Assembly: GCA_009193035.1 (NCBI GenBank)
Contig: SWDT01000067.1
Coordinates: 290,388-354,387, forward strand
Direction: 5' to 3'
Origin: Halicephalobus mephisto
Taxonomy: Eukaryota > Nematoda > Chromadorea > Rhabditida > Panagrolaimidae
DNA length: 64,000 nucleotides
Under the pieces are notes generated by a model. That model was not told where the DNA came from. It did no database searches and saw only the letters and a program-made list of their open reading frames with translations. Both the position numbers and the translations under genes were made by a program. Shown piece by piece: positions 1-10,919 of this stretch. Within the stretch, counting starts at the first letter, position 1. Every line of letters starts with the position of its first letter.

Positions 1-1746
1 AAAACAAGGAAATGAAGAACCAGGAGACAAGAAACCAAAAAAATCGAAAAAGAAATATTTCAAGGTTTGTTTTTTAGATTTTTTATAAGCTAATTTTATA
101 TTTAAAAAAACGAACTATATATTTTTTATGAATTACATTTTTAGAAAGTAATTTTATATATTTAGAAAAGTGTTTTTATATATGAATTTTAGGATTTTTT
201 ATTTATAAATTTCGGAGATTTTTCATATATGAATTTTAAGATTTTTCTATTTATAAATTTTGAGGATTTTTTGTATATAAATTTTCGAATTTTTTATTTA
301 TAAATTTCGAGGATTTTTTGTATATAAATTTTCGAATTTTTTATTTATAAATTTCGAGGATTTTTTATATATGAATTTTAGGATTTTTTAAAAATTAATT
401 TTAGATTTTTTGGGTTAATTTTATACTTTTTATATATGGATTTTAGGTGATTATTAGAAGACTTCCTGTGGGAATGACGAAGGAGGACTTGCTGACGGCT
501 ATTGGACCTCTTCCGCAACATGAAAGATTCTGGTTTAGACATGCTGAAGAGTGGCTTGATGAAGATGCACTACCGTATGCTTTTGTGGTATTTGATGATT
601 TTGAACAAGCAGCTAAATTTCAAAGGAAATTTGATGGACAGATTTTGACAGATTCAGATGGAAAAGAAAGTAGAATAATTGTGGAAAAAGCGGCAAATCA
701 GGATTTTGATAAAAATCCATCAGTAATGAAATCGAAAAATAAGCCGATTACAGAAGACATAGGATATATAAAATTTCTAGAAGAAGCAGAAAATAATTCA
801 ACAGGAAAAAAAGTGGATTTTGATGTTTTAGTTAACGAAATTGTTGAAAGAGAAAGAAAATTGGCTCAAGGTATATGTCAAGAGACGCCGTTGACGGATT
901 ACTTTGTAAGACAAGCGCAATCTGGGTTGAAGTCCAAAAAAGGAAAAGGAAAACATGATATAAGTAAGTTATTTTTTAAAATTTTATATTATTTTTTAAA
1001 ATTTTATATTATTTTTTAAAAACTATACATTTTTAGTTTTTTTAAAAATTTATTTTTATATATTTTTATTATTTTTGAAAGTAATTTTTGTTTTTTTAAT
1101 GTTTTAAAATTAGTTTTTGTATATTTTTTACTTTTTTAAAATTAATTTTTATATTTTCTTAGTTTTTTTAATTTCTATATGGTTTTAGTATCTTTAGTGA
1201 TTTTTTTTATTGTTTTTTATATATTTCTATTTTTTAATATTTTTAAAAATATTTTTGTCGATTTTTATGCATTTTTAAATATTTAAATTTTTAGTTGAAT
1301 CTTCGAAAAAAGGACTTAAAGGAAGACAGAAAGAAAAACCAAAAAATCCCAAAGAACTGACAAAGAAGGAAATTGATCAAAAAAAGAAAGAATATTCTGG
1401 AAATCAGCAAAAAGAAAAGAAAGAACGTCCATCTAGTTCGATGAAACCTAAAATAGAATCAAAATTACAAAAAGAAGTTAATATTCAAGAAAAAAATGCA
1501 AAAAAAATTGAAAAACAAGAAAGTATGGATAATTCTCAAAAATCAACAGAATCTAGAAAAGAAGAAAATTCGAAATTTAGTGAATCTAGAAAAGAAGAAA
1601 ATTCAGGAAGAACTCAAGAACAGAAATCAGAAAAGAAACCTCAAAGGAACAAGGATCGTCCAGAACGTCCGATATATCAACCTGGAAAAGGAAGAAGAAT
1701 TTTTAACAAATCTGCCAGTTCGTCTAAGGCATCAGAAGACAAATAG
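1..1746 (+). CDS. smg-4: UPF3/SMG-4 nonsense-mediated decay factor, 5' end outside the window
   Basis: Three exons are visible: 2-64, 447-963 and 1295-1746 (stop TAG), with phases that join cleanly, giving the last 343 residues. The middle exon opens the UPF3 RNP-type domain: VIIRRLPVGMTKEDLL, then FRHAEEWLDEDALPYAFVVF and an FQRKFDGQ segment, the region that contacts UPF2 in the family. The tail is highly charged (Lys/Glu) and ends with KDRPERPIYQPGKGRR, which matches the exon-junction-complex binding motif of UPF3B. The protein bridges UPF2/UPF1 to exon junctions in mRNA surveillance. The start codon and N-terminus lie upstream of base 1. Introns are AT-rich; the first (65-446) has repeats with ATATATGAATTTT and ATTTATAAATTT. 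Family assignment is by motif recognition. Confidence 0.93.
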
Positions 1747-1761
1747 TGATCAGGTTTTTTG

Positions 1762-2256
1762 TATTGAGATCTGTAAAACAGTTGATATTAAAGTAAAATT
1801 TGCAGGTTGCTCGCAATTTTTAGACAAATCGACATAAAAGTTGAAATTTGCAAATTATTTGCGATTTTTGAACAAGTTGATCGAAATTTTTATATTTGAA
1901 TTTATGGAAATTTCAGAAATTTGCAAAGTGCTTGCAATGTTTAGGCATGTTGATCGACATTGAAGTTGAAACAAAATTAAAATTTGCAATATGCACGCAA
2001 TATTGTGGTGAATTGATTAGAATTTTTGTATTTAAATTTTAACATTCTGAAATAAAAGTTAAATATGCAGGTTGCGCGCAATATTTCAGGAAAACAATTT
2101 AATTTTTGTTTAAAAATTAAATTTGATTTTTTTTTAAATTAAATTTGATTTTTTTGTTTAAAAATTAAATTTGATTTTTTTTTAAAATTAAATTTGATTT
2201 TTTTTTTTAAATTAAATTTGATTTTGATGTTGACCGTTTTACAGACCTCGAGACTG
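1762..2256. mobile_element. MITE-like element with terminal inverted repeats and an internal minisatellite
   Basis: The left end GAGATCTGTAAAACAGTTGA (about 1766) and the right end GTTTTACAGACCTCGAG (about 2236) are imperfect inverted repeats of about 24 bp. Inside are degenerate units of about 85 bp around GCAGGTTGCGCGCAATATTT, then a short-period A/T tandem block (2104-2226, ATTAAATTTGATTTTTTTTT). Related material recurs in carboxypeptidase intron 1 (32095-32640) and at 62685-64000. No transposase is seen, so it would be non-autonomous. Target-site duplications were not resolved. The DNA from here to 2643 shows no gene and probably holds the RBX2 promoter. Confidence 0.55.
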
Positions 2257-2643
2257 GTTCCAGTATTGATTGGATTAGAAATGTCATAAAGTTTATTGTT
2301 ATTTCCATCAGAACTGATTTTGGACAAATTTTAAAATTTTATCTTGAAAAAATTTGTCGTTTTTTGGAAAAAAACTGAAGATGAATATTATCTGAAAATT
2401 GTTACTGGATAATTTTAAAAAAGATAAAAAATTAAATGTTTTTTTAAATTTTAATGTTTTTTGTAAAATTTCGAAATAAATGAATAACAACCAGTCAGTG
2501 GAAAAAATGGTCGCATGAAGGATCACGAAACGAAGTGTCGTGGTGAAAGCCAGATTTGTCGTTTTTTAACCACATGCAAGTTGACATTGTTTTTCTTTGA
2601 TTTTTTATTTCGATATATCTATTTACATTTTGGACTTTTTATA

Positions 2644-3008
2644 ATGGATGTGGATCCAGAATCTACTCAAGCAGAATCCTCTTCGAATTCCAAACTTTTC
2701 ACAATAAAACGGTGGAATCCCGTGGCGTTGTGGACGTGGGACGTTGAGTGCGACACATGCGCCATTTGTAGAGTTAATCTTATGGGTAAAATTAATTTTC
2801 AAACGTTTTTCATATATGAATTGTGTAAAATATACTTTCAGAAGCATGTTTGCGATGTCAAAGTGATGCCAAAAGCGAGGATTGCGTCGTTGTGTGGGGC
2901 ATATGTACTCACAGCTTCCACAACTGCTGCATGGCGCTCTGGGTGAAGCAAAATAACCGATGTCCGTTGTGTCAAGCCGATTGGTCTGTTCTTCGAGTTG
3001 GAAAGTGA
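2644..3008 (+). CDS. rbx-2: RBX2/RNF7-type RING-H2 subunit of cullin-RING ubiquitin ligases
   Basis: Two exons (2644-2785 and 2842-3008, 56-nt intron) encode 102 residues. The protein reads KRWNPVALWTWDVECDTCAICRVNLM, then EACLRCQ, EDCVVVWGICTHSFHNCCM, and ends WVKQNNRCPLCQADWSVLRVGK. Cys and His ligands of the RBX RING-H2 fold are all present, including the extra zinc site. The wording WDVECDTCAICR and WVKQNNRCPLCQ is closer to RBX2/RNF7/SAG than to RBX1. In the family it docks on cullin 5 and recruits the E2. The ATG at 2644 gives a normal family length. It converges on the GRL gene, whose stop is about 110 bp away on the other strand. Confidence 0.95.
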
Positions 3009-3117
3009 TCCTATTTTACTGTAATTTACAATTGTACAGAATTCATGGGATAAATTTGAAATTTATTTGTAACTTTGACTAAAAAGCGTAAAAACGCTAA
3101 AAATACTTTTATTTTTT

Positions 3118-4876
3118 TCAGATTGTCTGAAAAGCGTAACAAGTGACCTTCTGCATGGTGTACTGGCAGTATAGGGTGGTGTGGGTCAGGTAGCTGAACT
3201 CCCCTTCCCCGCAGATCACGTTGAAAGCCCGTCCGAATTTCCTCTGGGCCAGATTCTGGATCACTCTCTTAGACTCGTCTGGATCGTTGGATATTGCCTC
3301 TCGGATGACTTCCCGCAGACGGATGCTGTTGCACATTGCGTTTTTTTGGGTGTAGTTGCTGTAGCGGGGGTTTATTCGGACTCCCCTGGCTCTGGCGAAG
3401 TGGCCTCCCCCGCAGGGCCTGTGGCAGTTGCAGCAGCAATCGTTCTGGGGCAGATGTCTTCCGCATCCCCCTGATCCGCAATTTCCGGGAATCAGCAATG
3501 GGGGTCTGTGATGGAACCCGCAAGGTGGCGGAGGGGGTCGTTGGCAATGGCACGGGGGCGGGGGTGGAGGGCAGATGGTCGGTGGGGGGCACAGTGGAGG
3601 AGGGGGACAGACGGGAGGAAATCTGATACACGGGGGTTTAGGAAGACAAGGACGAAGAGATTGACAACCACCACAACCCCCACATGGTCGATGCTGAGGG
3701 ATAAATGGGGGGCCTCCACACGGACGATGTCCTCCTGAACAAGGGGATCCACAAGGGGACGGATTTCCACAACCTCTTGAACAAGGAGACGGATTTCCAC
3801 AACCTCTTGAACAAGGGGATGGATTTCCACAACCTCCTGAACACGGAGAACCCCCACAGGGAGACGGCACCCCACCCCCACAGCTACCCCCTATCGGAAC
3901 CGGGGCCCCCCCGCACCCCACAGGCGGTGCAGAAGACGGACTTTCACCACATCCCCCCGACTGCCCTAAAACTTTTCAGATGAAAATCAGAATTCCACAG
4001 GAATTTCCGGAATCTAATGAAGGTTTATGGAATTTTCTAGAATCTCATGGAAATTTTAAAATTCTCCAGAATGTTATAGAAACTTCTAAAATTGGGAATT
4101 TTAAGAGTTTCTGTAAAATTCTAAACATTCACGTTGGGATGGTTTCCTGGTTTTGTTTATTTTTGATTTTTATATTTATCAAATTAAATTTTTGTAAATT
4201 TTTGAAATTTTTCAGAATATTCTAGAACTTTCTGAAGTCTTCTAGAATTTCTCCAAATTTTCGAATCTCCTAAGAATCTCATGGGGACTTCTGAAGCCTC
4301 CCAGAATCTCCTTAAAACTTCGAAAATCAAGTTTTCTAAAAAATTCCTATCGAAACCATTTTAAAAAATTAATTTTTATAATTATTTTCTATAGTTATTT
4401 GATCTTAATTTTTGGAAATAATTTTTTACTTTTATATTTTTCTATATTTAAATTTTATAATTTATTTTTTATAATTTTAAATTTTTAAAATTTTAGAATT
4501 TTTTTTATAATTTCTTTATTTTCATTTTTTTTAATTTTAAAAATTTTTTTTATAATTTCTTTATTTTCACTTTTTTATAGTTTTTTTTATTTCTAAACAA
4601 CCTACCGTTAGTACTGGGACCCGGGGGAGGGGGCAAGGGGGGAATGGTGGGGATGTTCAATGGGGACTCCACGTAGCCCCCCTGTTCCACGGGAGTTGAA
4701 ACGACCGCACTGTTCAAATTTCCTTCTTCAGCGGTTTTGAAGGAGTTTTCTGAATTGTAACTGTTGACATTTGAAGACGAAACTGAATTCGATTCGAAAT
4801 CGGACAAATAATCATCTGCGGTTACTGTAATTAAAAAAATAAAAATAAAAATTCCGCCACTGCTCCGGAAAACCAT
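3118..4876 (-). CDS. Ground-like (GRL) secreted protein with Cys/Pro/Gly-rich repeats
   Basis: Two exons on the minus strand (4876-4606, then 3965-3118; phase 1 junction) give 372 residues. The N-terminus MVFRSSGGIFIFIFLITVTA is a good signal peptide, followed by an Asp/Ser/Asn-rich stretch and a proline run. The middle is a Gly-Cys-Pro repeat domain; 30-bp DNA units at about 3757-3846 encode repeated GCGNPSPCSR. The last 75 residues (MCNSIRLREVIREAISND, then VICGEGEFSYLTHTTLYC) fit the nematode ground-like domain, which is related to the Hedgehog-like groundhog family. Proteins of this class are secreted, often by cuticle-forming or glial cells. The 640-nt intron is AT-rich with TTCTAGAA-type repeats. 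The GC-rich exon leaves open frames on the opposite strand, which I regard as shadows. Confidence 0.88.
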
Positions 4877-5451
4877 GATTGAATAAAACTGAATCTTCCC
4901 AAATTCTTTAGGATCTCAGAAATCCACTTGAAGTTTTTTGGCCGGTTTCTATTTTTTGAAGAAGAAATTTTTGTCGAAAGTGGTCTTCTGTAAACATTCA
5001 AATTTTCCTCAATTTTTTTCCTGATCTTCTCTGGTTGCGTAAATTTTCCGTGATTATGTCCTCGGGCAATTCAACTCAAATTCGAACATAATTTAAAAAA
5101 TTAGTATGCAATTTTTGAATTCCCGCCCAAAGTGAGAGGAAATTGCAGAAATGGAAAAAGTGGCAAATTTGGTGACTTGGAAATCGGCGCGCCCTGTTCT
5201 TACTCGCTGTCTGATTTCTTTTGCCAGTTCTAAAACCGAAAAAGTGGCAAATCTGGTTGTTTATGGATCAGTTTTTTCTTTTATTTTATTTTTGCCAGTT
5301 CTAAAACCGAAAAAGTGGCAAATCTGGCAATTTTCCAGCGAAATCAACTCGCTTTTTTTACCTAAATTTTCGAACTTTTTGAGAAATTCGTGTCGAGATT
5401 ATTTCGCGAAATTTTCAATTTTTTAATTTTTTGTAATTTTCAGATTCAACG
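4877..5451. other. Divergent intergenic region between the GRL and JTB genes
   Basis: This gap separates divergently transcribed genes, so it should hold both promoters. It contains three spaced copies of AAAGTGGCAAATYTGG (5155-5330), two of them preceded by TTTGCCAGTTCTAAAACCG, so the segment is a short local repeat rather than a gene. Near its end is TTCGTGTCGAGATTATTTCG (5387-5406), 38-57 nt before the acceptor that precedes the JTB start codon. No conserved core promoter element was identified. Confidence 0.5.
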
Positions 5452-6775
5452 ATGATTGAAACTTGCACTACGAAGAAAATGCTCATTTTGATCGCGATTC
5501 TGCTCGCGGCTTCACTGACGGTTCTGCTACTCGAGGAATACGTGGAAGAGAGCGGATACGATCCTTCCAGGATCATTGACAAAATTTCCCTGGGAAAAAA
5601 AGGAAAATCAGAAAAACCGGACAATGAAGTTAGTTTTTAACAAAATTCGAATTAGAATCCAATCGAAGCTTTTTGGGAATTTTGTGAAATTTTAGGAATT
5701 TGTAGACCGGATTCTGGAACTCTCTAGAGTCTAGTGGGAGGTTCTGGAACTTTCAAAAATTTTGTAGATTGACTTCTGAAATTTTTTAGAATCTTGTAGG
5801 AAATTCCCAAACTTTCTAAAATTGCATAGAATTCTCTAAAATCTTGTAGAATTTCCCAGAATCTTGCAAACTAGATTCTGAAGCCTTTTAGAATCCTTAG
5901 AAATTTCCCAGAATCTTGCAAATTAGATTCCGAAGCCTTCCGTAATTCCATGAAAGCTTCTGAAATTTTCCAGAATCCAATAGAAACTTTTGAACCGTCA
6001 AGAATTCACAAAAAAATTCTAAACATTTGAAACGTTGAATTCTGAAAAGTTTAAAATTCGTATTGAGATAACTTTGCAAAAGTTTATTTTTTTAACAATA
6101 TTGAAATTTTCAGGATAAATCACGCACCAACCCGTTGGATTGCAGTAATCCCGCTGCTTTGAAGCTTCTGAATTCCTGTGTTGCTTGTTCCGACTTCGAA
6201 CTAAACGCCATGAAGACCGGTAAGTTCATTTTAATAAAAAAATTAAATCTTTAATAAAAAAAATAAATTTTTAATGAAAAAAACAAATTTTCAACAAAAA
6301 AATCAAATTTTTAATTAAAAAAATTAAATCTTTAATGAAAGAATCAAATTTTTAATAAAAATAATTAAATTTTTAATTACAGAAAAGTTAAATTTTTAAT
6401 AAAAATAATTTAAGAAGAAAAAAATTCAATTTTTATAAAAAAAGTTTAGTTTTTAATGAAAAATTTGAGTTTTTTATAAAATAATTGGTTTTTAATAAAG
6501 AAAATTTTGCTTTTTGTGAAATAAATTTATTTTTAATTTAAAAAATTCCAGAATATTGTCGTGAAACTGGATTTTACGACAAATTTACATGTACCGTAAC
6601 GAATGAATCCATCTACAAGCCCTGTTATTCCAAGATAACTCCGGGAAAAACAAAGTTTAGTTACTTCGCTCTGGGTGCATTTGTTTCCTCGACCGGATTT
6701 ACCTACTTCGTCTTCTGGAGGAAAGCCGTCGTCGAAAGGAAGGCCTATTTCAGACTTCAAAATTTCCTCGGATAA
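5452..6775 (+). CDS. JTB-family small transmembrane protein
   Basis: Three exons (5452-5628, 6114-6219, 6552-6775) sum to 168 residues. The start lies 8 nt after a TTTTCAG, so the 5' end is either spliced or spliced-leader processed. Residues about 10-27 (MLILIAILLAASLTVLLL) are a signal or anchor. The ectodomain carries a cysteine pattern: CSNPAALKLLNSCVACSDF, then YCRETGFYDKFTC and KPCYSK. It ends in a second hydrophobic segment (FALGAFVSSTGFTYFVFW) followed by basic RKAVVERKAYFRLQ. This cysteine spacing plus a C-terminal membrane segment matches the JTB (jumping translocation breakpoint) family, linked in vertebrates to cytokinesis and mitochondrial function. An AATAAA lies at 6860-6865. 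Introns are tandem A/T repeats. Confidence 0.82.
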
Positions 6776-7337
6776 TTATTTATTGTTTTTAATTTGGGTT
6801 TAATCTGCGGGTATGGTAGATGGCAATGTGAAAAATCAATTATGCTATTAAAAATTAGAAATAAAAATTATTACGAAATGGTCCCAACACGAATTTTTTG
6901 AATTTTAAACATTTTTTAAAATTTAGATGTTTTTAGGTTTCTGCAGTATTCTGGAAGTTTTCATCAATTATGATCGTTGTAAAAATAAAAAATAAATTTC
7001 CTTATGAAATGGTCCCGAGGCGAATTTTCGAAAATTCAATTTCTCAGATTTTCGTTCTAAAAATCTCCATTAAATTTTGAAATTTCTTATATTTCCATAA
7101 AATCCCAGGAGATTCCAGAAGGTTCTACGAGATTATAAAAAAATTCAGAATTTTTAACCGGATTCTGAAGGATTCTGGAAGCTTGTGTAAGATCCTAAAG
7201 TATTTCGAAATTTCACGACCAGTTAGTCCCGCACGAGACCAAATAAGTCGTTAAATGGTGTTGTGTCTCGCGAAGAAAATTTACCTTTTTTTAAGGAATG
7301 AGGTTTTCTTGATTTCATCTGAAGTTTCTGGAATTTG
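6776..7337. other. Intergenic region between JTB and CDK9
   Basis: This stretch holds the JTB 3' UTR and the likely CDK9 promoter. It contains two copies of GAAATGGTCCCRASRCGAAT (about 6875 and 7003), which are minus-strand versions of the dispersed TTCGTGTYRAGAYYATTTYG motif, plus degenerate AGATTCTGGAAG-type repeats. I see no gene. Confidence 0.5.
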
Positions 7338-9616
7338 ATGATGTCGAGAGATCTGGAGGAAGGAGAACTCCGAGAATCCCCTATTGTCGCTGCTGAGCCC
7401 CCACAGAAGAGACGACGATGTCTGGAGAAGTCCATGTCGCCTTTCATCAACACTGACGACGGTTTTTTTGATTTTTATTAATTACGAAATTCTTGTTTTT
7501 TCAGTCACATCTGTTGTGGACGGCATTACGGTATTTGCGACGTCTTTGCTGATGAGTAAGAAGCCAGTTTTGACCCAAGAAGAAGGGACATACGAGCGGA
7601 TAAAGCTGATCGGACAAGGAACGTTCGGCGAGGTCCACCAAGCTTGTCGGTTGTCAGATGGAGTCATGGTGGCTCTGAAGAAGATTAGAATGGAAGAGTA
7701 CAACAATGTAAGTCTAGTCTTAATACAATTAAATTCCCACAACGAAGAGAAACATGTTCTCAACAGGTTATTTTCGGTCATAGTTGATTTTTAGGATATT
7801 CATTAAAACTTTCATATATAATTATTGATCCTAGAAGGTGGTTAAAGGTGTTTACATCATGTCTGATCTTAATTTGGAAATTTCTACATCTCTCTAAGTA
7901 GGATATAGCTCTGGGAAATTGATTACGAAACTGCAAGATTACGAAATCACCGCCGCGCAAAACCGAATTGTAGACTACTTTAGTTTCTAAAAACTTCCAA
8001 AAATCCGTATCAGGACTACCTTGTAAAAGTGTTAATTGTCAATTTACACAATATTATTTGCATGATTCTACAAAAGTTCGACCCTAATCATGTTAAATTT
8101 CAGTTTTATATATCTTTTAGGAAATCCTGGAAATTTTAGCGAAACTGTTTTATAATAATACCTTAATTTCTACATTATTGTGATTTTTAGTTTCCAATCA
8201 CGGCAATACGGGAGTTCCAAACCTTGAAACGACTGGATCACCCCCATATCCTGGGCTTAATCGACATGTGTTACAAGGATTTCGACGGAAAACGAGACTT
8301 TTACATGGTTTCCCACTTTTGTAGCCATGATTTGGCTGGCATATTGACGAAACCGGACTTGAAGATGGAACCGCACATTGTGAAGACGTTACTCCATCAT
8401 TTATTTCTGGGTCTCGCTTACCTTCATAAGAATGGATTTATCCACCGTGATTTCAAATCTGCGAATATTTTGTTATCTCCTGATGGATGCCTGAAATTGG
8501 CCGATTTTGGACTAGTACGGGATACAAGGACGGCCTCGAACAAAGTTTTCACGAGCAACGTTGTCACGATGTGGTACCGACCTCCGGAGATTTTACTCGG
8601 ATCGAAATCGTACACTTTTGCAATTGATCTCTGGGGAGCTGGATGTATTGTTGCTGAATTTTGGACTCGGATACCTATTTTCCCAGGTAAAACAGAAGCA
8701 CACCAACTTGCTTTGATTGCGAGATTGTGTGGAACCATCTCTCCGAAAACGATGCCTGGTTGTAGTGAATTACCTTACTACGAAAATATGAGAACTGCAT
8801 TGGAACAAGGGCCTCCAACATTACTCCAGAAAATGCGTCCAATGATACCTAATGTTTATGCGATGGAACTTGTTAGTCAATTGCTGATTTTGGATCCTGA
8901 AAAACGTTTGACAGCTGCGCAAGTTTTGGATCATCGGTACTTCCATTCTGAACCTCTTCCATTGTCGAATGTTGAGGAATTTGTTCAAAGTTTGAAAGTA
9001 AGTGATTTTAAGAAATTTTTAATTGTGAAAAAAGAAATTTATTTTCGGTGGGGTGTTTTGTATTGTGATTTTTAAAATAATTATCAGTATTTTTATGTAA
9101 TTTTTTACCCTCAAGGATGGGTGTAGGGTTTTATTTTTTTGTAAGTTTAATTTAGAAGTTTTTAAACTTATTTAAACAGGATATAGCTTTGAAGAATTGA
9201 TTATGAAAGAATTATCACGTAAAATTGAAATTTTAGGTTGTATTAGTTTTTGGAAGATTTGTAAAAAATAGGGAAAAGTGATATTTTTAGAGTATTATTG
9301 GTTTAATTTGGTTGTTTTAGGGTAACTACTTTGGCGTGAATACTGCTTACATGTGTGATATAAACTGTGGTCTTCAGAAAGGCGAACGACGTGGAATTGC
9401 AAATGGACAATTATACGATAGAATTTACTAATGTTTTGAATTATATGTAATTTATTGTTTTTGCAGAAAGTGAATATCTAACCCGTGATCTGGTTTTGGT
9501 GGTGTTTGCTTCGATTGCTTGTTTTTTTCTTCATCGTCGGAAATGTTTGAATTTTTTAGCATGATATCACACGTAGAGATCCGTCGTACAAGAAGCGAGT
9601 TTGGCACAGCACCTAG
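7338..9616 (+). CDS. cdk-9: CDK9 (P-TEFb catalytic subunit), cyclin-dependent kinase
   Basis: Preferred model: exons 7338-7461, 7505-7707, 8191-8997 and 9560-9616, 396 residues. Exon 1 encodes an N-terminal extension with a PPQKRRRC basic patch. The kinase domain has IGQGTFGEV, VALKK, FPITAIREFQ (the PITALRE signature of CDK9), CSHDLAGIL, catalytic HRDFKSAN, DFGLVRD, the activating Thr in VFTSNVVTMWYRPPE, and HQLALIARLCG, all hallmarks of CDK9 rather than cell-cycle CDKs. The enzyme phosphorylates the RNA polymerase II C-terminal domain and NELF/DSIF with a cyclin T partner. The 3' end is uncertain: joining 8997 to 9560 gives the tail HDITRRDPSYKKRVWHST; joining to 9321 instead gives 36 residues ending at 9431, partly encoded by repeat sequence. 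Phe in HRDF is unusual but not a lost catalytic residue. Confidence 0.93.
9395..9440. repeat. Dispersed repeat fragment overlapping a possible CDK9 terminal exon
   Basis: The segment around ACAATTATACGATAGAAT matches 18525-18562, which sits immediately before a 41-bp-minisatellite element. It overlaps the alternative CDK9 exon 9321-9431, so that exon may be transposon-derived or not a real exon. Confidence 0.6.
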
Positions 9617-9681
9617 AGGTAATTGTTGTATTGTATGGGAGTCGTAAATATTTCCTTGGGTTTGGTTTTTTATTATAACAG

Positions 9682-10226
9682 CTGGAAAAATAATTGTTTA
9701 TGGATAACTGAAATAGTTCAAGATTCATCTTAAGACGCTGGAGTTACTTCATAAGGATCTGAGATACAGTAATTAGAGTGGTTTTTGTACAATTTTTTTT
9801 GAACTTTTTGTTGCTAACTATTTTTTGTAGAGGTAGTTTGAAAAAACTTTTTTTATAGTTTTTAGAAAGTATTCGGTGGGATTACGTAAATGAGAAGAGA
9901 ATTTTGGATAATTCTTCTGATGGCTTCAGGAGAAGTTGTCAAAGTTTTAAAAAAGTTTATTTTTTTGTTTTAAAGTAAAAATTCAGCATTGTCTTCTGAA
10001 ATCATTAGAATTGCTAAAAATCCGTTTTTTATGTAAATTTTCATAAATAATTTAAAAAATGCAGAAAAATTTCTTGAACTTTTTTAATAAAAAAATTGAC
10101 AGAAATTTTGAAGAAATTTTTATGGAGAATTTTCTGAAAATCACTCTAGTTACCGTATCCCGGGTTTTTGTGAGGGAACTTTGATATCCTAAGATGATTC
10201 TTGAGTTACTTTAATTGGGCTTCCAG
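9682..10226. mobile_element. Foldback MITE with inverted repeats of about 95 bp
   Basis: The left arm (9682-9787) and right arm (about 10135-10226) are imperfect reverse complements: CTGGAA, then TTCAAGATTCATCTTAAGA, GGAGTTAC and ATACAGTAATTAGAGTG on the left pair with TCACTCTAGTTACCGTAT, TCTTAGGATATC-like sequence and CTTCCAG on the right. The AT-rich loop has no ORF. It lies in the CDK9 3' flank. No transposase is present. Confidence 0.65.
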
Positions 10227-10350
10227 TTTTTTTAAATAAAAAATTAAATCTAAGAATATATTTTGTGGAGCATTTTATATTACGGTACATATGCTTTTTC
10301 GTCCAGTAAAAGATTCAATGTTCTTCGTCCTTTACATGAAGATCATCCGT

Positions 10351-10774
10351 CTTACAGTATAACATGTATTTTGTACTATTGTCATATCCGCCTTTGTTAG
10401 ATATTGTGTCTTACGGTATAACATTTATATTTCGTACTATTGTCATATCCGCCTTCGTTAGGTACTGTGTCCTACAGTATAACATGTATTTTATACTGTT
10501 ATTATGTCCGCCTTCGTTAGGTACTGTGTCTTACAGTATAATACATATTTCGTACTATTGTCATATCCGCCTTTGTTAGGTACTGTGTCTTACAGTATAA
10601 CATGTATTTTATACTATTGTTATATCCGCCTTCGTTAGATACTGTGTCTTACGGTATAACATTTATATTTCGTACTATTGTCATATCCGCCTTTGTTAGA
10701 TACTGTGTCTTACAGTATAACATGTATTTTGTACTATTGTTATGTCCGCCTTTGTTAGGTACTGTGTCTTACAG
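10351..10774. repeat. Minisatellite, about 7 copies of a 59-61 bp unit
   Basis: Units start near 10351, 10410, 10471, 10530, 10589, 10648 and 10709, each containing CTTACAGTATAACATGTATT, TACTATTGTCATATCCGCC and TTCGTTAGGTACTGTGT. Two 61-bp variants (TTTATATTTCG insertion) are spread among 59-bp units. Open frames here come from the repeat lacking stops and are not genes. Confidence 0.92.
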
Positions 10775-10919
10775 CGAAAAGTTGTATAAGAAAATGCAGG
10801 ATTCTAGAACTTTCACGATGCAGATAGAATAAAACGATCGAAATTGTATTAAATGTATTTTATTTTGTAAAATATAATACAAAAATAAAATTATTTCTTA
10901 ACAAATTTACTAGCACAAA

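Noticed and set aside
1496..1837. Alternative frame over the UPF3 C-terminus
   Set aside because: Lysine-rich A-tract frame overlapping the correct frame that carries the exon-junction binding motif.
3181..3983. Several open frames on the plus strand and in other minus frames over the GRL gene
   Set aside because: They are shadows of the Cys/Pro/Gly repeat coding sequence; only the chosen frame has a signal peptide, splice-compatible exon and ground-like domain.
10364..10832. Open frames of 71-76 codons in the 59-61 bp minisatellite
   Set aside because: They consist only of the repeat read through in frames lacking stops; no start context, splice sites or sequence variation typical of coding.
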